Shown here: positions 31,449 through 40,290 of the stretch, piece by piece
Numbering within the stretch: the first letter of the stretch is position 1
Layout: each line of letters begins with the position of its first letter
DNA from: Amycolatopsis taiwanensis DSM 45107
Lineage (GTDB): Bacteria > Actinomycetota > Actinomycetes > Mycobacteriales > Pseudonocardiaceae
NCBI RefSeq assembly: GCF_000519205.1
Contig: NZ_JAFB01000043.1
Span: 1-64,000, forward strand
Direction of reading: 5' to 3'
Length of the DNA stretch: 64,000 nt
Notes under the pieces: generated by a model
Seen by the model: only the letters and a program-made list of their open reading frames with translations
Databases searched by the model: none
What the model was told of the DNA's origin: nothing
Program-made: the position numbers and the translations under genes

Positions 31449-33194
31449 CTAAGCCGTGCCGGTCAAGGGGGTCTGGGGGCTTGCCCCCGGCGGGGGTGTG
31501 GGGGCCGTGCCCCCACCGGACAGAGTGGTCTGGGGGCTTGCCCCCGGTACGGGCGTGGGGTTGGTGTCCCCACCGAGCAGAGCATCGAAAATGATCCGCC
31601 CGGAGCGCACGGTGCGCAAGCAGGTCGGCAGTGGGCGCCCCAGCTCCAGGGGCGGTAGTGCCGGCACGCGGGACCGGGGATCGGTGGACCAGCGCTGCAC
31701 GCGGGAGTCCGGGGTGGCGACCACGAGTTCGGCGGCGTCCCAAATCGCGTAGTGGGCCGGTGCGCCGGGGACCAGGCTGCCGGTAATGCCGTCGTTCATG
31801 CCGGCCGCGCGGTGGCCTCCCCTGGTGTGCGCGTTGAAGGCGGCGCGGGCGGACACGCCCGAGCCTGGCGTGCGGTGGTGCACCGCGGCGCGGACGGTGG
31901 CCCAGGGGTCGAGCGGGGTCACCGGGCTGTCCGAGCCGAAGGCCAGCACCACACCCCGGGCGGCCAGGGCCGCGAACGGGTTGAGGCCCGCGGCGCGTTC
32001 GGCGCCGAGGCGGGTGGCGTACATGCCGTCAGTACCGCCCCAGGCGGCGTCGAAGAGCGGTTGCATCGAACCGGTCACCGCCCAGCCCGCCAGCAGTTCG
32101 GCTTGGTCTTCGTCGACCATTTCCAGATGCTCCAGGCGGTGCCCGCGGGCGGCCAGGGCTCGCTGGCCGCAGACCTTCTCGGCGAGCCGGAAACCGTGGA
32201 CCACCTCGGCGACGGCCGCGTCGCCGATGACGTGGAAGCCTGCCTGCAGGCCCGCTTCGGTACAGGCGACGAGGTGCTCGGCGATGGTGTCGGCGTCGAG
32301 GTAGCGGGCGCCGTGGGTGCCGGGGCAGTCGGTGTAGGGCTCGGCCAGCGCGGCGGTGTGGGAGCCGAGCGCGCCGTCGACGAACAGGTCGCCGGCCAAA
32401 CCGCGTAGGCCGAGCCGCTGTGCCAGGCCGGTCGCGCCGAGTTGTCCCCAGTATCCGACGACCTCGGGCCGTCCGGGTTCGGCCGCGAGTGCCAGCAGGT
32501 CGGCGAGGTCCGCTTCACCGGAGATGTCGGGGCCCGCGCATTCGTGCACGCTGACGATTCCACGTGCGGCGGCTTCGCGGAGGAAAGCGTCCTGGGCGCG
32601 CCGGCGCTGCTGCGGGGTAATGGCGTCACGTGCGGCCCGACGTGCCCGGTGGTGCGCTTCCTGGGTCAGTGGTCCGTCGGAGGACCAGCCGTCGGCGTCT
32701 CGGGCCTGCGGGGCGAGCGCGATCAGCGCGGTGGAGACCAGGGCGGAGTGGACGTCGGTGCGGCTGAGGTACACCGGGACGTCGCCGACCACCTGGTCGA
32801 GTTCGGCGCGGCTGGGCACGCGCGGGGCGGACCAGGTGGACTCGTCCCAGCCGTGCGCGACGAGCACCTCGCCAGGGCGGGTGGCCGCGGCGGCGTCCGC
32901 GAGCGCGGCGAGCAGCTCGCCACCGTCACGGACGCCGGACAGGTCGAGACCCGTGAGGTGCAGCCCGCTCGACGTGGCGTGGACGTGCGCGTCGACGAAG
33001 GCGGGGGCCACGAACGCGCCGTCGAGGTCGACCACCTCGGCCTCGGGGTGCAGTGCGCGCCCCGGCCCGTCCTGGCCGACCCACACCACGGTGTCCCCGG
33101 TGACCGCCATCGCGGTGGCGTCCGGCGCGGCCGGCGAGTGGACCCGCCCGCCGACCAGCAAAGTCGTTTCGTTCACGGTTCGAGTCTGCACCAT
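31449..33194 (-). CDS. Amidohydrolase-3 (YtcJ/AepA-like) family protein with repeat-encoded tail
   Basis: 581 residues, metal-dependent hydrolase. FVAPAFVDAHVHATSSG carries the metal-binding HxH. Later motifs are GLQAGFHVIGDAA, GHRLEHLEMVDEDQAELLAG and VVLAFGSDSPVTPLDPWATV (the late Asp). The substrate is unknown. After the normal C-terminus (RSGRIIFDALLG) there is a Pro/Gly tail with two repeats, TNPTPVPGASPQTTLSG and TAPTPPPGASPQTPLTG, encoded by two tandem hairpin units at 31471-31584. ATG 33194. It is first gene of an operon with lnt and ppm1, and divergent from the radical SAM gene. Confidence 0.86.
   Translation of the reverse strand: MVQTRTVNETTLLVGGRVHSPAAPDATAMAVTGDTVVWVGQDGPGRALHPEAEVVDLDGAFVAPAFVDAHVHATSSGLHLTGLDLSGVRDGGELLAALADAAAATRPGEVLVAHGWDESTWSAPRVPSRAELDQVVGDVPVYLSRTDVHSALVSTALIALAPQARDADGWSSDGPLTQEAHHRARRAARDAITPQQRRRAQDAFLREAAARGIVSVHECAGPDISGEADLADLLALAAEPGRPEVVGYWGQLGATGLAQRLGLRGLAGDLFVDGALGSHTAALAEPYTDCPGTHGARYLDADTIAEHLVACTEAGLQAGFHVIGDAAVAEVVHGFRLAEKVCGQRALAARGHRLEHLEMVDEDQAELLAGWAVTGSMQPLFDAAWGGTDGMYATRLGAERAAGLNPFAALAARGVVLAFGSDSPVTPLDPWATVRAAVHHRTPGSGVSARAAFNAHTRGGHRAAGMNDGITGSLVPGAPAHYAIWDAAELVVATPDSRVQRWSTDPRSRVPALPPLELGRPLPTCLRTVRSGRIIFDALLGGDTNPTPVPGASPQTTLSGGGTAPTPPPGASPQTPLTGTA
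31471..31584. repeat. Two tandem ~57-bp double-hairpin repeats inside the amidohydrolase 3' end
   Basis: Each unit has two palindromes. The first is CTGGGGGCTTGCCCCCGG (31473-31490 and 31530-31547). The second is GTGGGGG/CCCCCAC (31498-31516) or GTGGGG/CCCCAC (31556-31574). They resemble mobile extragenic palindromes, here translated as the protein tail and ending 29 bases before lnt. Confidence 0.8.
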
Positions 33195-33272
33195 ATCCGC
33201 AACAGTAATATTTTCGGTATATGCTCATACTTACAGGATATTTTTAGGTCAGCATGACGAGGAGGAGTACAG

Positions 33273-34640
33273 ATGACTGTGACCCAGGAGGCTGTCTCGT
33301 CCGCGGACACGCTCAGCCAGCCCTACCGGTACCACCGGAAGACGCTGGTGGAGCCGGACTGGCGGCGGTTTCCCGGCTGGCGTGAGGTCACCGACGCACA
33401 GTGGCGGGACGCACAGTGGCAGCGGGTGCACTGCATGCGCAACATCCGGCAGCTGCGGGCGGTACTCGGCGATCTGGTCGACGACCGGTTCTACGACGAC
33501 CTGGCGGCCGACCAGCACGAGCGGGCAACCATGTCGATGCTCCTGCCGCCGCAGATGCTCAACACCATGGTCGTCGACTCGACGGAGTCCTTGTATGCGG
33601 ACCCGATCCGCCGCTACATGCTGCCGGTGCGCAGCGACCGGGACCTCCAGTGGCCGAGCCACCCGCATTCGCAACGGGATTCGCTGCACGAGGCCGAAAT
33701 GTGGGTGGTCGAGGGACTCACCCACCGCTACCCCACCAAGGTGCTCGCCGAACTGCTCTCGACCTGCCCCCAGTACTGCGGCCACTGCACCCGGATGGAC
33801 CTGGTCGGGAACTCGACCGAGCAGGTGGCCAAGCACCGGCTGGCGCTCAAGCCGGTCGACCGGCAGGACGCGATCATCGGCTACCTCCAGCAGACGCCGT
33901 CGGTGCGGGACGTGGTGGTCTCCGGTGGTGACGTGGCCAACGTCCCGTGGCACCAGCTGGAGTCGTTCCTGATGCGGTTGCTGGACATCGAGACCGTGCG
34001 GGACGTGCGGCTGGCGACCAAGGCACTGGCCGGTCTCCCCCAGCACTGGCTGCAGCCGAAGGTCGTCGAGGGGCTGGAACGCGTCGCGGGCACGGCGCGG
34101 CGGCGAGGTGTGAACCTCGCGATCCACACGCACATCAACCACGAGCAGTCCGTCACACCGCTGGTCGCCGAGGCCGCCAGGACCGCACTCGAGGTCGGTG
34201 TCCGCGACGTGCGCAACCAGGGCGTGCTGATGCGCGGGGTGAACGCGACACCCGCCGCGCTGCTCGATCTTTGCTTTGCGCTGCAAGGGGAAGCGAACAT
34301 CCTGCCGTACTACTTCTACATGTGCGACATGATCCCGAACGCCGAGCACTGGCGCATCGCGGTGTTCCAGGCGCAGGAACTGCAGCACGCGATCATGGGC
34401 TACCTGCCCGGCTATGCGACGCCGCGGATCGTGTGCGATGTCCCCTACGTCGGGAAGCGCTGGGTACATCAGCTCGCCGAGTACGACCGGGAGCGGGGCA
34501 TCTCCTACTGGACGAAGAACTACCGCACGGGCATCGAACACGACGACCCGGAGGCCCTGCGCCGGCGCTACCCGTACTACGACCCGATCTCCACGCTGCC
34601 CGAAACCGGCCGGCGCTGGTGGGCCGAGCAGGGCGCATGA
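33273..34640 (+). CDS. KamA-type radical SAM protein (lysine 2,3-aminomutase-like)
   Basis: 455 residues. The 4Fe-4S motif is CPQYCGHC (Cys165, Cys169, Cys172). VVVSGGDVANVPWHQLESFL is the SAM-binding GGD segment, and HTHINHEQSVTPLVAEAART belongs to the barrel. A lysine near residue 395 in DVPYVGKRWVHQ sits where aminomutases hold PLP. Likely a PLP- and SAM-dependent amino-acid 2,3-aminomutase; lysine versus glutamate or another substrate cannot be settled. ATG 33273 has GAGGAGGAG just upstream. It is divergent from the amidohydrolase gene and unlinked to epmB/efp. Confidence 0.87.
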   Translation: MTVTQEAVSSADTLSQPYRYHRKTLVEPDWRRFPGWREVTDAQWRDAQWQRVHCMRNIRQLRAVLGDLVDDRFYDDLAADQHERATMSMLLPPQMLNTMVVDSTESLYADPIRRYMLPVRSDRDLQWPSHPHSQRDSLHEAEMWVVEGLTHRYPTKVLAELLSTCPQYCGHCTRMDLVGNSTEQVAKHRLALKPVDRQDAIIGYLQQTPSVRDVVVSGGDVANVPWHQLESFLMRLLDIETVRDVRLATKALAGLPQHWLQPKVVEGLERVAGTARRRGVNLAIHTHINHEQSVTPLVAEAARTALEVGVRDVRNQGVLMRGVNATPAALLDLCFALQGEANILPYYFYMCDMIPNAEHWRIAVFQAQELQHAIMGYLPGYATPRIVCDVPYVGKRWVHQLAEYDRERGISYWTKNYRTGIEHDDPEALRRRYPYYDPISTLPETGRRWWAEQGA

Positions 34641-34686
34641 ACGACCCGTTCATGCCGAATTTCGACAGTAACGGGCCATTCATGCC
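34636..34686. repeat. CATGAACG palindrome and diverged second copy at the radical SAM stop codon
   Basis: CATGAACGACCCGTTCATG (34636-34654) is a palindrome (8-bp arms, 3-bp centre) overlapping the stop codon. A looser copy, ACGGGCCATTCATGCC, follows at about 34671-34686. The first copy differs by one central base from the TetR operator core at 49178-49196. Confidence 0.65.
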
Positions 34687-34820
34687 TTGCCGGTGGTCTG
34701 GCTCAGCGGCTGTAGCTCGGGAGCGATCGCGGTAGGCCGAACCACGGGAGCACATGGTTGCCGAAGCAGGTCAACGCGCGGATTCGGTCGCCGGCGAGCG
34801 TGAGATACACGGAGGTACCA

Positions 34821-35738
34821 GTGAAGGCAATCGTCGTGACGGATCAGGCCGCGGAAGCAGCCGGGATCACACTCGCGGAGCGGCCTGAGCCGACGCCGGC
34901 GATCAACGACGTCGTCGTTGAAGTCCATGCTTCGGGCTTCGTCCCTGCAGAGTGGGAGTGGCCCTCGACGTGGGTCGATCGCTCCGGTCACGATCGAACC
35001 CAGGCGATCATCGGCCACGAGTTCGCCGGAGTGGTCACCTCCCTCGGCTACGGCACGACGGGACTCTCGCTGGGACAGCGGGTGTTCGGGATCACGGACT
35101 GGCACCGCGATGGAACCCTGGCCGAGTACGCGGCCGTGGAGGCACGCAACCTTGCGCCGCTGCCGGGGAACGTCGACTTCATGGTGGGTGCGAGCCTGCC
35201 GATCTCCGGCCTGACCGCATGGCAAGGCCTGTTCCGGCACGGGCGTCTTCAGGCGGGGCAGAGCGTCCTCGCACACGGCGCCGCCGGCGCGGTCGGATCT
35301 GTGGTGACGCAGCTCGCCCGGGAGTTCGGCGCCTACGTCATCGGTACCGGGCGGGCGGCGGACCGCCAGGCGGCGCTCGACTTCGGCGCGAACGAGTTCC
35401 TCGACCTCGACGACGAGGAACTCGACGACATCGGCGGGGTCGACCTGGTCTTCGATGTCATCGGCGGTGACATCCAACGGCGCTCGGCGAGCATCATCCG
35501 GCCTGGCGGGACGCTGGTGTCGGTGGTCGGGCCTGCCCAGGCTCGCCCGGTCGACGGCCTCGCGATCGACTTCGTCGTCGAGTCCGTGCCGAGTCAGCTG
35601 GTGGAGATCGTCGAGCGGGTGCGGGACGGGCGCCTTCGTACGCACATCGGAACCGTCGCGACCCTTGACGACGCCGTCCCTGCGCTCAACCCGACCGAGC
35701 GGCGCAAGGGCAAGACAGTCATTCGCGTGCGCCCCTGA
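34821..35738 (+). CDS. MDR-family NADP-dependent oxidoreductase
   Basis: 305 residues, zinc-free medium-chain reductase. Opening VKAIVVTDQAAEAAGITLAE; EVHASGFVPAEWEWPSTWVD is the substrate-domain segment, with a Trp-rich loop found in one QOR subfamily. GQSVLAHGAAGAVGSVVTQL is the NADPH loop, and the C-terminus is GKTVIRVRP. GTG 34821 has GGAGG six bases upstream. It is a single gene, with no regulator beside it. Fourth enzyme of this superfamily in the window. Confidence 0.88.
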   Translation: MKAIVVTDQAAEAAGITLAERPEPTPAINDVVVEVHASGFVPAEWEWPSTWVDRSGHDRTQAIIGHEFAGVVTSLGYGTTGLSLGQRVFGITDWHRDGTLAEYAAVEARNLAPLPGNVDFMVGASLPISGLTAWQGLFRHGRLQAGQSVLAHGAAGAVGSVVTQLAREFGAYVIGTGRAADRQAALDFGANEFLDLDDEELDDIGGVDLVFDVIGGDIQRRSASIIRPGGTLVSVVGPAQARPVDGLAIDFVVESVPSQLVEIVERVRDGRLRTHIGTVATLDDAVPALNPTERRKGKTVIRVRP

Positions 35739-35896
35739 GCACCCTGGAATAGGCCAACGGCGCCGCCATGCCGACACCCTACTGGTGCTCTACGAGTCCA
35801 CCTCGCGCGTCAACGCGGTGCTCGCGCTGAACATCGAGGGACCTGCTCAACAAGCCGCAAGGTGAACTCGGCGAGACCAGCGGCTACGATCCGCCG

Positions 35897-37627
35897 TCAC
35901 GACCGGCGAGAGCCCTTGCGCAGGAAGGCGCGCAGTTTGGTCAGCGGCCAGGTGTTGATCACGTCGTCGGGGGTGAGCCAGCCGCGTTGGGCGGTGCCGA
36001 CGCCGTAGCGGATCACACCGAGGTTCATCGTGGAGTGCGCGTCGCTGTTGATCGCGAACTTCACGCCGAACCGCTTGGCCCACAGGATGTGCTCGTCGCG
36101 CAGGTCCAGGCGGTCGGGAAAGGAGTTGATCTCCAGTGCGGTGCCGGTGCGGGCGCAGGCGCGGAACACCTCGTCGAGGTCGGCGTCGACCGGCGGGCGC
36201 CGGCCGATGAGCCGCGCGGTGGGATGGCCGATGATGTTGACGTGCGGGTTCTCGCAGGCACGCACCAGCCGCCGGGTCATGTCTTCGGATGACTGGCCGA
36301 ACGACGAATGCACCGACGCGACGCACACGTCGAAGCCGGCCAGGAACTCCGGTGGCCAGTCGACTTCGCCGTCAGCGTCGATGTTGAGTTCCGTGCCGTG
36401 CAGCACGCGCATCCCCCGGTACTTGCCGTCGAGCTCGCGCACCCTGGCTCGCTGCGCCAGCATCTTCTCGTCCGACATGCGTTGCATGACTAGGTTCGGT
36501 GCGTGGTCGGTGACGGCGTAGTACCGGTAGCCGCGCTCGGCCGCGGTCGCCAGCATGTCCTCCAAAGTGGACACGCCGTCGGTGAGGTCGGTGTGGGTGT
36601 GCAGGTCACCGCGCAGGTCGTCTTCGGTCACCAGCCGGGGAAGGTCACCGCGTGCGGCCGCCTCGATCTCGCCGCGGTCCTCGCGCAGGGTGGGCGGGAC
36701 CCAGGCGAGCCCGAGGCGCCGATAGACCTCCTCTTCGGTCTCAGAGACGACCAGCTCGCCGGTTTCCACGTCGAACAGGCCGTATTCCGACAGTTTCAGC
36801 CCGGCGTGGACGGCGATCTCGCGGGTCCGCACGTTGTGCGCCTGTGAGCCGGTGAAGTACTGCAGGGCAGCGCCCCACGCCTGCAGAGGTACCACGCGCA
36901 GGTCGACCTGAAGTCCTTTCGTGGTGCGGATGGAGGTCTTCTTCTCGCCGCCGGCGATCACCTCGCCGGCCACGTCCAGGTTCTTCAGCGCCGCCATGAT
37001 CGGCGCGGAATCGTCGGACGCGGCCAGGATGTCGATGTCGCCGATCGTTTCGCGGTAGCGCCGCAACGAACCCGCGTAGGCGCAACGCTGGCAACCCACC
37101 ACTTCGGACAGCTCGGCGACGATCTCTTCGGCCAGCTCCATCGCGACGTTGAGCAGGACGCGGCCGCCGGCCTGCTGCATCAGCTCGATGCCGTGGAGGA
37201 TGTTCTCCTCGGTCTTGGGCCCGAACCCTTTGAGGTCGCGCAGGCGCTCCTGCTTGATCGCCTCCACCAGTTCCTCGACCGAGGTGATGCCCAGCTCGTC
37301 GTGCAGCACCGCCGCCTTCTTCGGCCCCAGCGTGGGAATGGTGATCAGCTGCCGGACCCCGACCGGGATGCGGGCCCGCACCTCCTCGAAGGCCGGCACG
37401 CTGCCGGTGCGCAGGTATTCGTCGACCTTCTCGGCGATCGACTTGCCCACCCCGGGAACAGCCCGCAACTCCCGCACGCCGAGGGTGGACACATCCTCGT
37501 GGTAACCGCCGATGGCGCGGGCGGCCTTCTCGTAGGCGCGCGCCTTGAACGCGTCACCACCGGTGATGGCGAGGAGGTCGGCGTATTCCTGGAGCAGAGC
37601 TTCGACCTCGTCGTTCGGTCGAGCCAT
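35897..37627 (-). CDS. polX: DNA polymerase X family / PHP phosphoesterase (PolX)
   Basis: 576 residues. The N-terminal HhH region has VGKSIAEKVDEYLRTGSVPA and LGPKKAAVLHDELGITSVEE. The polymerase-X palm has YAGSLRRYRETIGDIDILAA (Gly-Ser and Asp-x-Asp). The C-terminal PHP domain has DLRGDLHTHTDLTDGVSTLE, YYAVTDHAPNL, CVASVHSSFG, NIIGHPTARLIG and FAINSDAHSTMNLG. Bacterial PolX proteins combine gap-filling polymerase, 3'-5' exonuclease and AP-endonuclease activity in base-excision repair. All motifs look intact. It is followed by the glycosyltransferase gene upstream on the same strand (20-bp gap). Confidence 0.94.
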   Translation of the reverse strand: MARPNDEVEALLQEYADLLAITGGDAFKARAYEKAARAIGGYHEDVSTLGVRELRAVPGVGKSIAEKVDEYLRTGSVPAFEEVRARIPVGVRQLITIPTLGPKKAAVLHDELGITSVEELVEAIKQERLRDLKGFGPKTEENILHGIELMQQAGGRVLLNVAMELAEEIVAELSEVVGCQRCAYAGSLRRYRETIGDIDILAASDDSAPIMAALKNLDVAGEVIAGGEKKTSIRTTKGLQVDLRVVPLQAWGAALQYFTGSQAHNVRTREIAVHAGLKLSEYGLFDVETGELVVSETEEEVYRRLGLAWVPPTLREDRGEIEAAARGDLPRLVTEDDLRGDLHTHTDLTDGVSTLEDMLATAAERGYRYYAVTDHAPNLVMQRMSDEKMLAQRARVRELDGKYRGMRVLHGTELNIDADGEVDWPPEFLAGFDVCVASVHSSFGQSSEDMTRRLVRACENPHVNIIGHPTARLIGRRPPVDADLDEVFRACARTGTALEINSFPDRLDLRDEHILWAKRFGVKFAINSDAHSTMNLGVIRYGVGTAQRGWLTPDDVINTWPLTKLRAFLRKGSRRS

Positions 37628-37646
37628 GTCAAGCAGGATGCGGCAC

Positions 37647-38801
37647 TCAGCCCGAGGTGTCCAGCCCGGCCGGGCGCGTCCCGCTGGGAACCGCCGCGGT
37701 GGCCGCCAGCGCGAGCAGCCCCTCGGTCAGGTCACCGGTGGTCGTGCAGTGCCGGATGGCGGCCTCGGCCATGGCCTTGCCCTGGCCGGGGTCGGCGATC
37801 AGGCTGCGGACGGCCGCGGCCAGTTCCCCGTCGTGGGCGCACACCATGGCCAGTCCGGCTTCGGCCATCAGCGTCGCGTTGGCGCGGCCGTGTGCCGCGA
37901 TCGGCCGGTGCATCAGTACCGGGCGGCCGCAGGCCAGCGCCTCCAGCCCGGTGGCGCCACCGGCGTTGGTGACCACGACATCCGCGGCGACCGTGTACTC
38001 CGCCATCTGGTCGGTCCAGCCCAGCAGTCGCAGCCGCGGCTCACGGTCGGCCAGCGGCCGCAGCCGGCGTAGCAGGGCTTCGTTGCGTCCGCAGACGACC
38101 ACCGGCACCACGTCCGGATGGGCGTCGAGCAGTTCCTTCGCCGCGTCCCCGACGTCACCGAAGCCCAGCGAGCCGCAGGACACCAGCGCGATGAACGCCC
38201 CGGCGGGCAGGCCCAGCCGGGCGCGGGCGGCCTCGGCGTCGCCGGGCTTGAACTCGGCCCGGACCGGAGGCGCGGACACGGCGACGGAAGCGCCGGGGAC
38301 GCAGCGCAACGCCGGTTCGATCGCGCACTCGTGCATCACGAGGTTGAGGTCGATGTCGCCGTACACCCAGAACGGGTGCGGCGCGAAGTCCGAGATCCAC
38401 GCGCCGATCGGCACCGGCAGCTTCCCGTGGCGGCGCAGCCACTCCAGCCCGGCCGTGCCCAGCGGGTAGGTCGAGATCACGAGGTCGGGCCGTTGCCGGG
38501 TGACCTCCCGCGCCAGCCGCCGGCCGCACCAGGCGGCCACGAACCGCTTGGAGGCCGCGGCGAACCACCGGTACCGCCACAGCGAGCGGTAGAAGAACTC
38601 GTACAACCAGGGGGTGGTCTGCACATTGGACACGTAGATCCACCGGAACAGCGGCCCGACTCCCCTGCCCATCACGTCGAGCGTGTCCAGCCAGGTCACC
38701 GTGGCCCGCGGCCACAGCCGGCCTATCGCATCCTGAAGTGCCCGTCCGGTCGCGTTGTGGCCCTCACCCATCTCCGCCGAGACGACCAGCACCTTGTTCA
38801 C
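37647..38801 (-). CDS. MGDG-synthase/MurG-like glycosyltransferase (GT28)
   Basis: 384 residues. The N-terminal domain starts VNKVLVVSAEMGEGHNATGR, the GEGH motif of processive diacylglycerol glycosyltransferases. The donor domain has VSCGSLGFGDVGD and VVVTNAGGATGLEALACGRP (UDP-sugar binding). Predicted membrane-associated transfer of a sugar to a lipid acceptor. GTG 38801 has GGAAGGAG and lies inside the 3' end of the transporter gene (38-bp overlap), so the two are translationally coupled. Acceptor unknown. Confidence 0.88.
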   Translation of the reverse strand: MNKVLVVSAEMGEGHNATGRALQDAIGRLWPRATVTWLDTLDVMGRGVGPLFRWIYVSNVQTTPWLYEFFYRSLWRYRWFAAASKRFVAAWCGRRLAREVTRQRPDLVISTYPLGTAGLEWLRRHGKLPVPIGAWISDFAPHPFWVYGDIDLNLVMHECAIEPALRCVPGASVAVSAPPVRAEFKPGDAEAARARLGLPAGAFIALVSCGSLGFGDVGDAAKELLDAHPDVVPVVVCGRNEALLRRLRPLADREPRLRLLGWTDQMAEYTVAADVVVTNAGGATGLEALACGRPVLMHRPIAAHGRANATLMAEAGLAMVCAHDGELAAAVRSLIADPGQGKAMAEAAIRHCTTTGDLTEGLLALAATAAVPSGTRPAGLDTSG

Positions 38802-39714
38802 GTGGCTCCTTCCCGAGGAGTTCACCGGACTGCCGCGACAGCTTGGTCGCCCGGCCGGACAGCAGCACTATGCCGACGATGATGACGGCTCCGGCAACGG
38901 CCTCCCCCGCCAGCGCCGCGGGCGAGGTGTTGGCCGTCTCCCCCATCCACCAGACCCCGATGCCGACCCCGACCAGAGGGTCCAGCGCGGTGATCACGGC
39001 CAGCGCCGGGGTGAGGAAGCGCCCCTGCTGGAAGGTGTTCTGGCTGAGCAGGAAACCCAGCGGCCCCACCAGGCACACCAGGTAGAGCGCCCAGTTGCGG
39101 AACGGCTCGGTGAGGTCTGCGCGTGCCTGCACGGCGACGATCTTCATCAACCCCGCGGTCATGCCGTAGAGCACCCCGGTGGCCACGGCGAGCCCGAGCA
39201 CCCGCACCGACCCGTGAGCGACCACCGACACGCCGAGCCCGAGCAGGGTGAGCAGGATCAGCGCGATGGCCAGCGGAAACGGCTGGGGGGTGGTGGCGAG
39301 CAGGTCGACGTCCCCACTGGGGCGGGCCAGCAGCAGGAACGACGCGAGTCCGGCCACGCAGGTCAGCGAGCCGACGACCATCACCGCGTCGGGGGCCCGG
39401 CGTTCCAGGCGTGCGGAGAACACGCCGGCGAAGATCAGCGAGGTGATCAGCAGCGGCTGCACGACCAGTAGCGGGGCGAAGGCCAGCGCGATCAACTGGA
39501 GCGCCAGCCCGGCGCCGGTGGCGACCATGCCGATCAGCCACAGTGGCCGGCGGACCAGCCCACGCAGCAGCCCCGGGTCGAGGATCCGGGTGACCGCGAC
39601 CTCCTTGGTGGCGCGCTCCTGCGCCGCGCTGGCCAGTCCCATGCAGGCGGCGCCGACCACCGCGGCCGGAACGGCCAGCAGCAGCGAAGCACTGGTCGAG
39701 GCGGCCACGGTCAT
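38764..39714 (-). CDS. DMT-superfamily (NIPA/EamA-like) membrane protein
   Basis: 316 residues with nine or ten hydrophobic helices, for example AVPAAVVGAACMGLASAAQE, WLIGMVATGAGLALQLIALA, FAPLLVVQPLLITSLIFAGV and LTLLGLGVSVVAHGSVRVLG. The pattern fits DMT-type permeases; relatives are annotated as magnesium or metabolite transporters, without proof here. ATG 39714 has GGAAG upstream. Its 3' end overlaps the glycosyltransferase start by 38 bases, suggesting a joint role, perhaps export of a glycolipid or its precursor. Confidence 0.8.
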   Translation of the reverse strand: MTVAASTSASLLLAVPAAVVGAACMGLASAAQERATKEVAVTRILDPGLLRGLVRRPLWLIGMVATGAGLALQLIALAFAPLLVVQPLLITSLIFAGVFSARLERRAPDAVMVVGSLTCVAGLASFLLLARPSGDVDLLATTPQPFPLAIALILLTLLGLGVSVVAHGSVRVLGLAVATGVLYGMTAGLMKIVAVQARADLTEPFRNWALYLVCLVGPLGFLLSQNTFQQGRFLTPALAVITALDPLVGVGIGVWWMGETANTSPAALAGEAVAGAVIIVGIVLLSGRATKLSRQSGELLGKEPREQGAGRLGGDG

Positions 39715-39892
39715 TCACTTCCCGCGTTCTTGCGAGACACCCTCCCCTGCTGTGGCGGAAAAGCGTGCCACAGCGGGGGCCCAGCCCGGTCGGGCCGCAC
39801 GAGCAGGGCTGCGCAATGGTGGCTCATGCGGCCCTCCTGTGTGTGCCTACGGTTAACTTTCCGTTGCCGACCCTACAGAAAATCCGGACCGC

Positions 39893-40246
39893 TCACTTCG
39901 TTCGTTCCCGCGCCACCCGGTTCAACAGATCGCCGCCGCGATCGAGGCAGTCGGCGCAGATCACCGAACCCCGCTGGGGGCAGCTCATCCTGGCCAGCGC
40001 CCGCCGTAATCCCAGGAAGGACCGGCGCTCGCTGCGACCGCAGAACTCGCACGCCTGCTCCCCCGGCGACGAGGCCAGGGCGAGGTGGGTGCCGCCGAGG
40101 CTGACTCGTGCCTGCCCGTCGTGGACCAGTTGCAGGCCCGCCTCCAGGCAGTCGACGCAGATCGGTCCCCGTGGGCCGGGCGCGCGGTACTGTCCGGGCC
40201 GCGGCGGCCGATCACAGAACCGGCACGGGCTCTGGTTGGTCCTCAT
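39893..40246 (-). CDS. Protein with two ClpX-type zinc ribbons
   Basis: 117 residues composed of two related units. Unit one: CRFCDRPPRPGQYRAPGPRG, then PICVDCLEAG. Unit two: CEFCGRSERRSFLGLRRALA, then VICADCLDRGG. Each has CxFC...CxxC, as in the N-terminal zinc domain of ClpX (CSFCGK...ICxxC), but no AAA ATPase is attached. It may be an adaptor or nucleic-acid-binding protein. ATG 40246, divergent from the SGNH hydrolase with 44 bp between. Confidence 0.7.
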   Translation of the reverse strand: MRTNQSPCRFCDRPPRPGQYRAPGPRGPICVDCLEAGLQLVHDGQARVSLGGTHLALASSPGEQACEFCGRSERRSFLGLRRALARMSCPQRGSVICADCLDRGGDLLNRVARERTK

Positions 40247-40290
40247 GGTTCATCACGGCCCTTCGGTGGGAGTCCGTACACTTTCGTGCG

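Noticed and set aside
29395..31743. Very long open frame (about 780 codons) on the minus strand overlapping lnt and ppm1
   Set aside because: It lies in another frame of two well-supported genes, is Arg/Pro/Gly-rich as expected from high-GC shadow frames and shows no domain.
33240..33400. Small ATG-started frame overlapping the radical SAM leader
   Set aside because: It starts within the GAGGAGGAG ribosome-binding site of the radical SAM gene and has no homology; regarded as chance.
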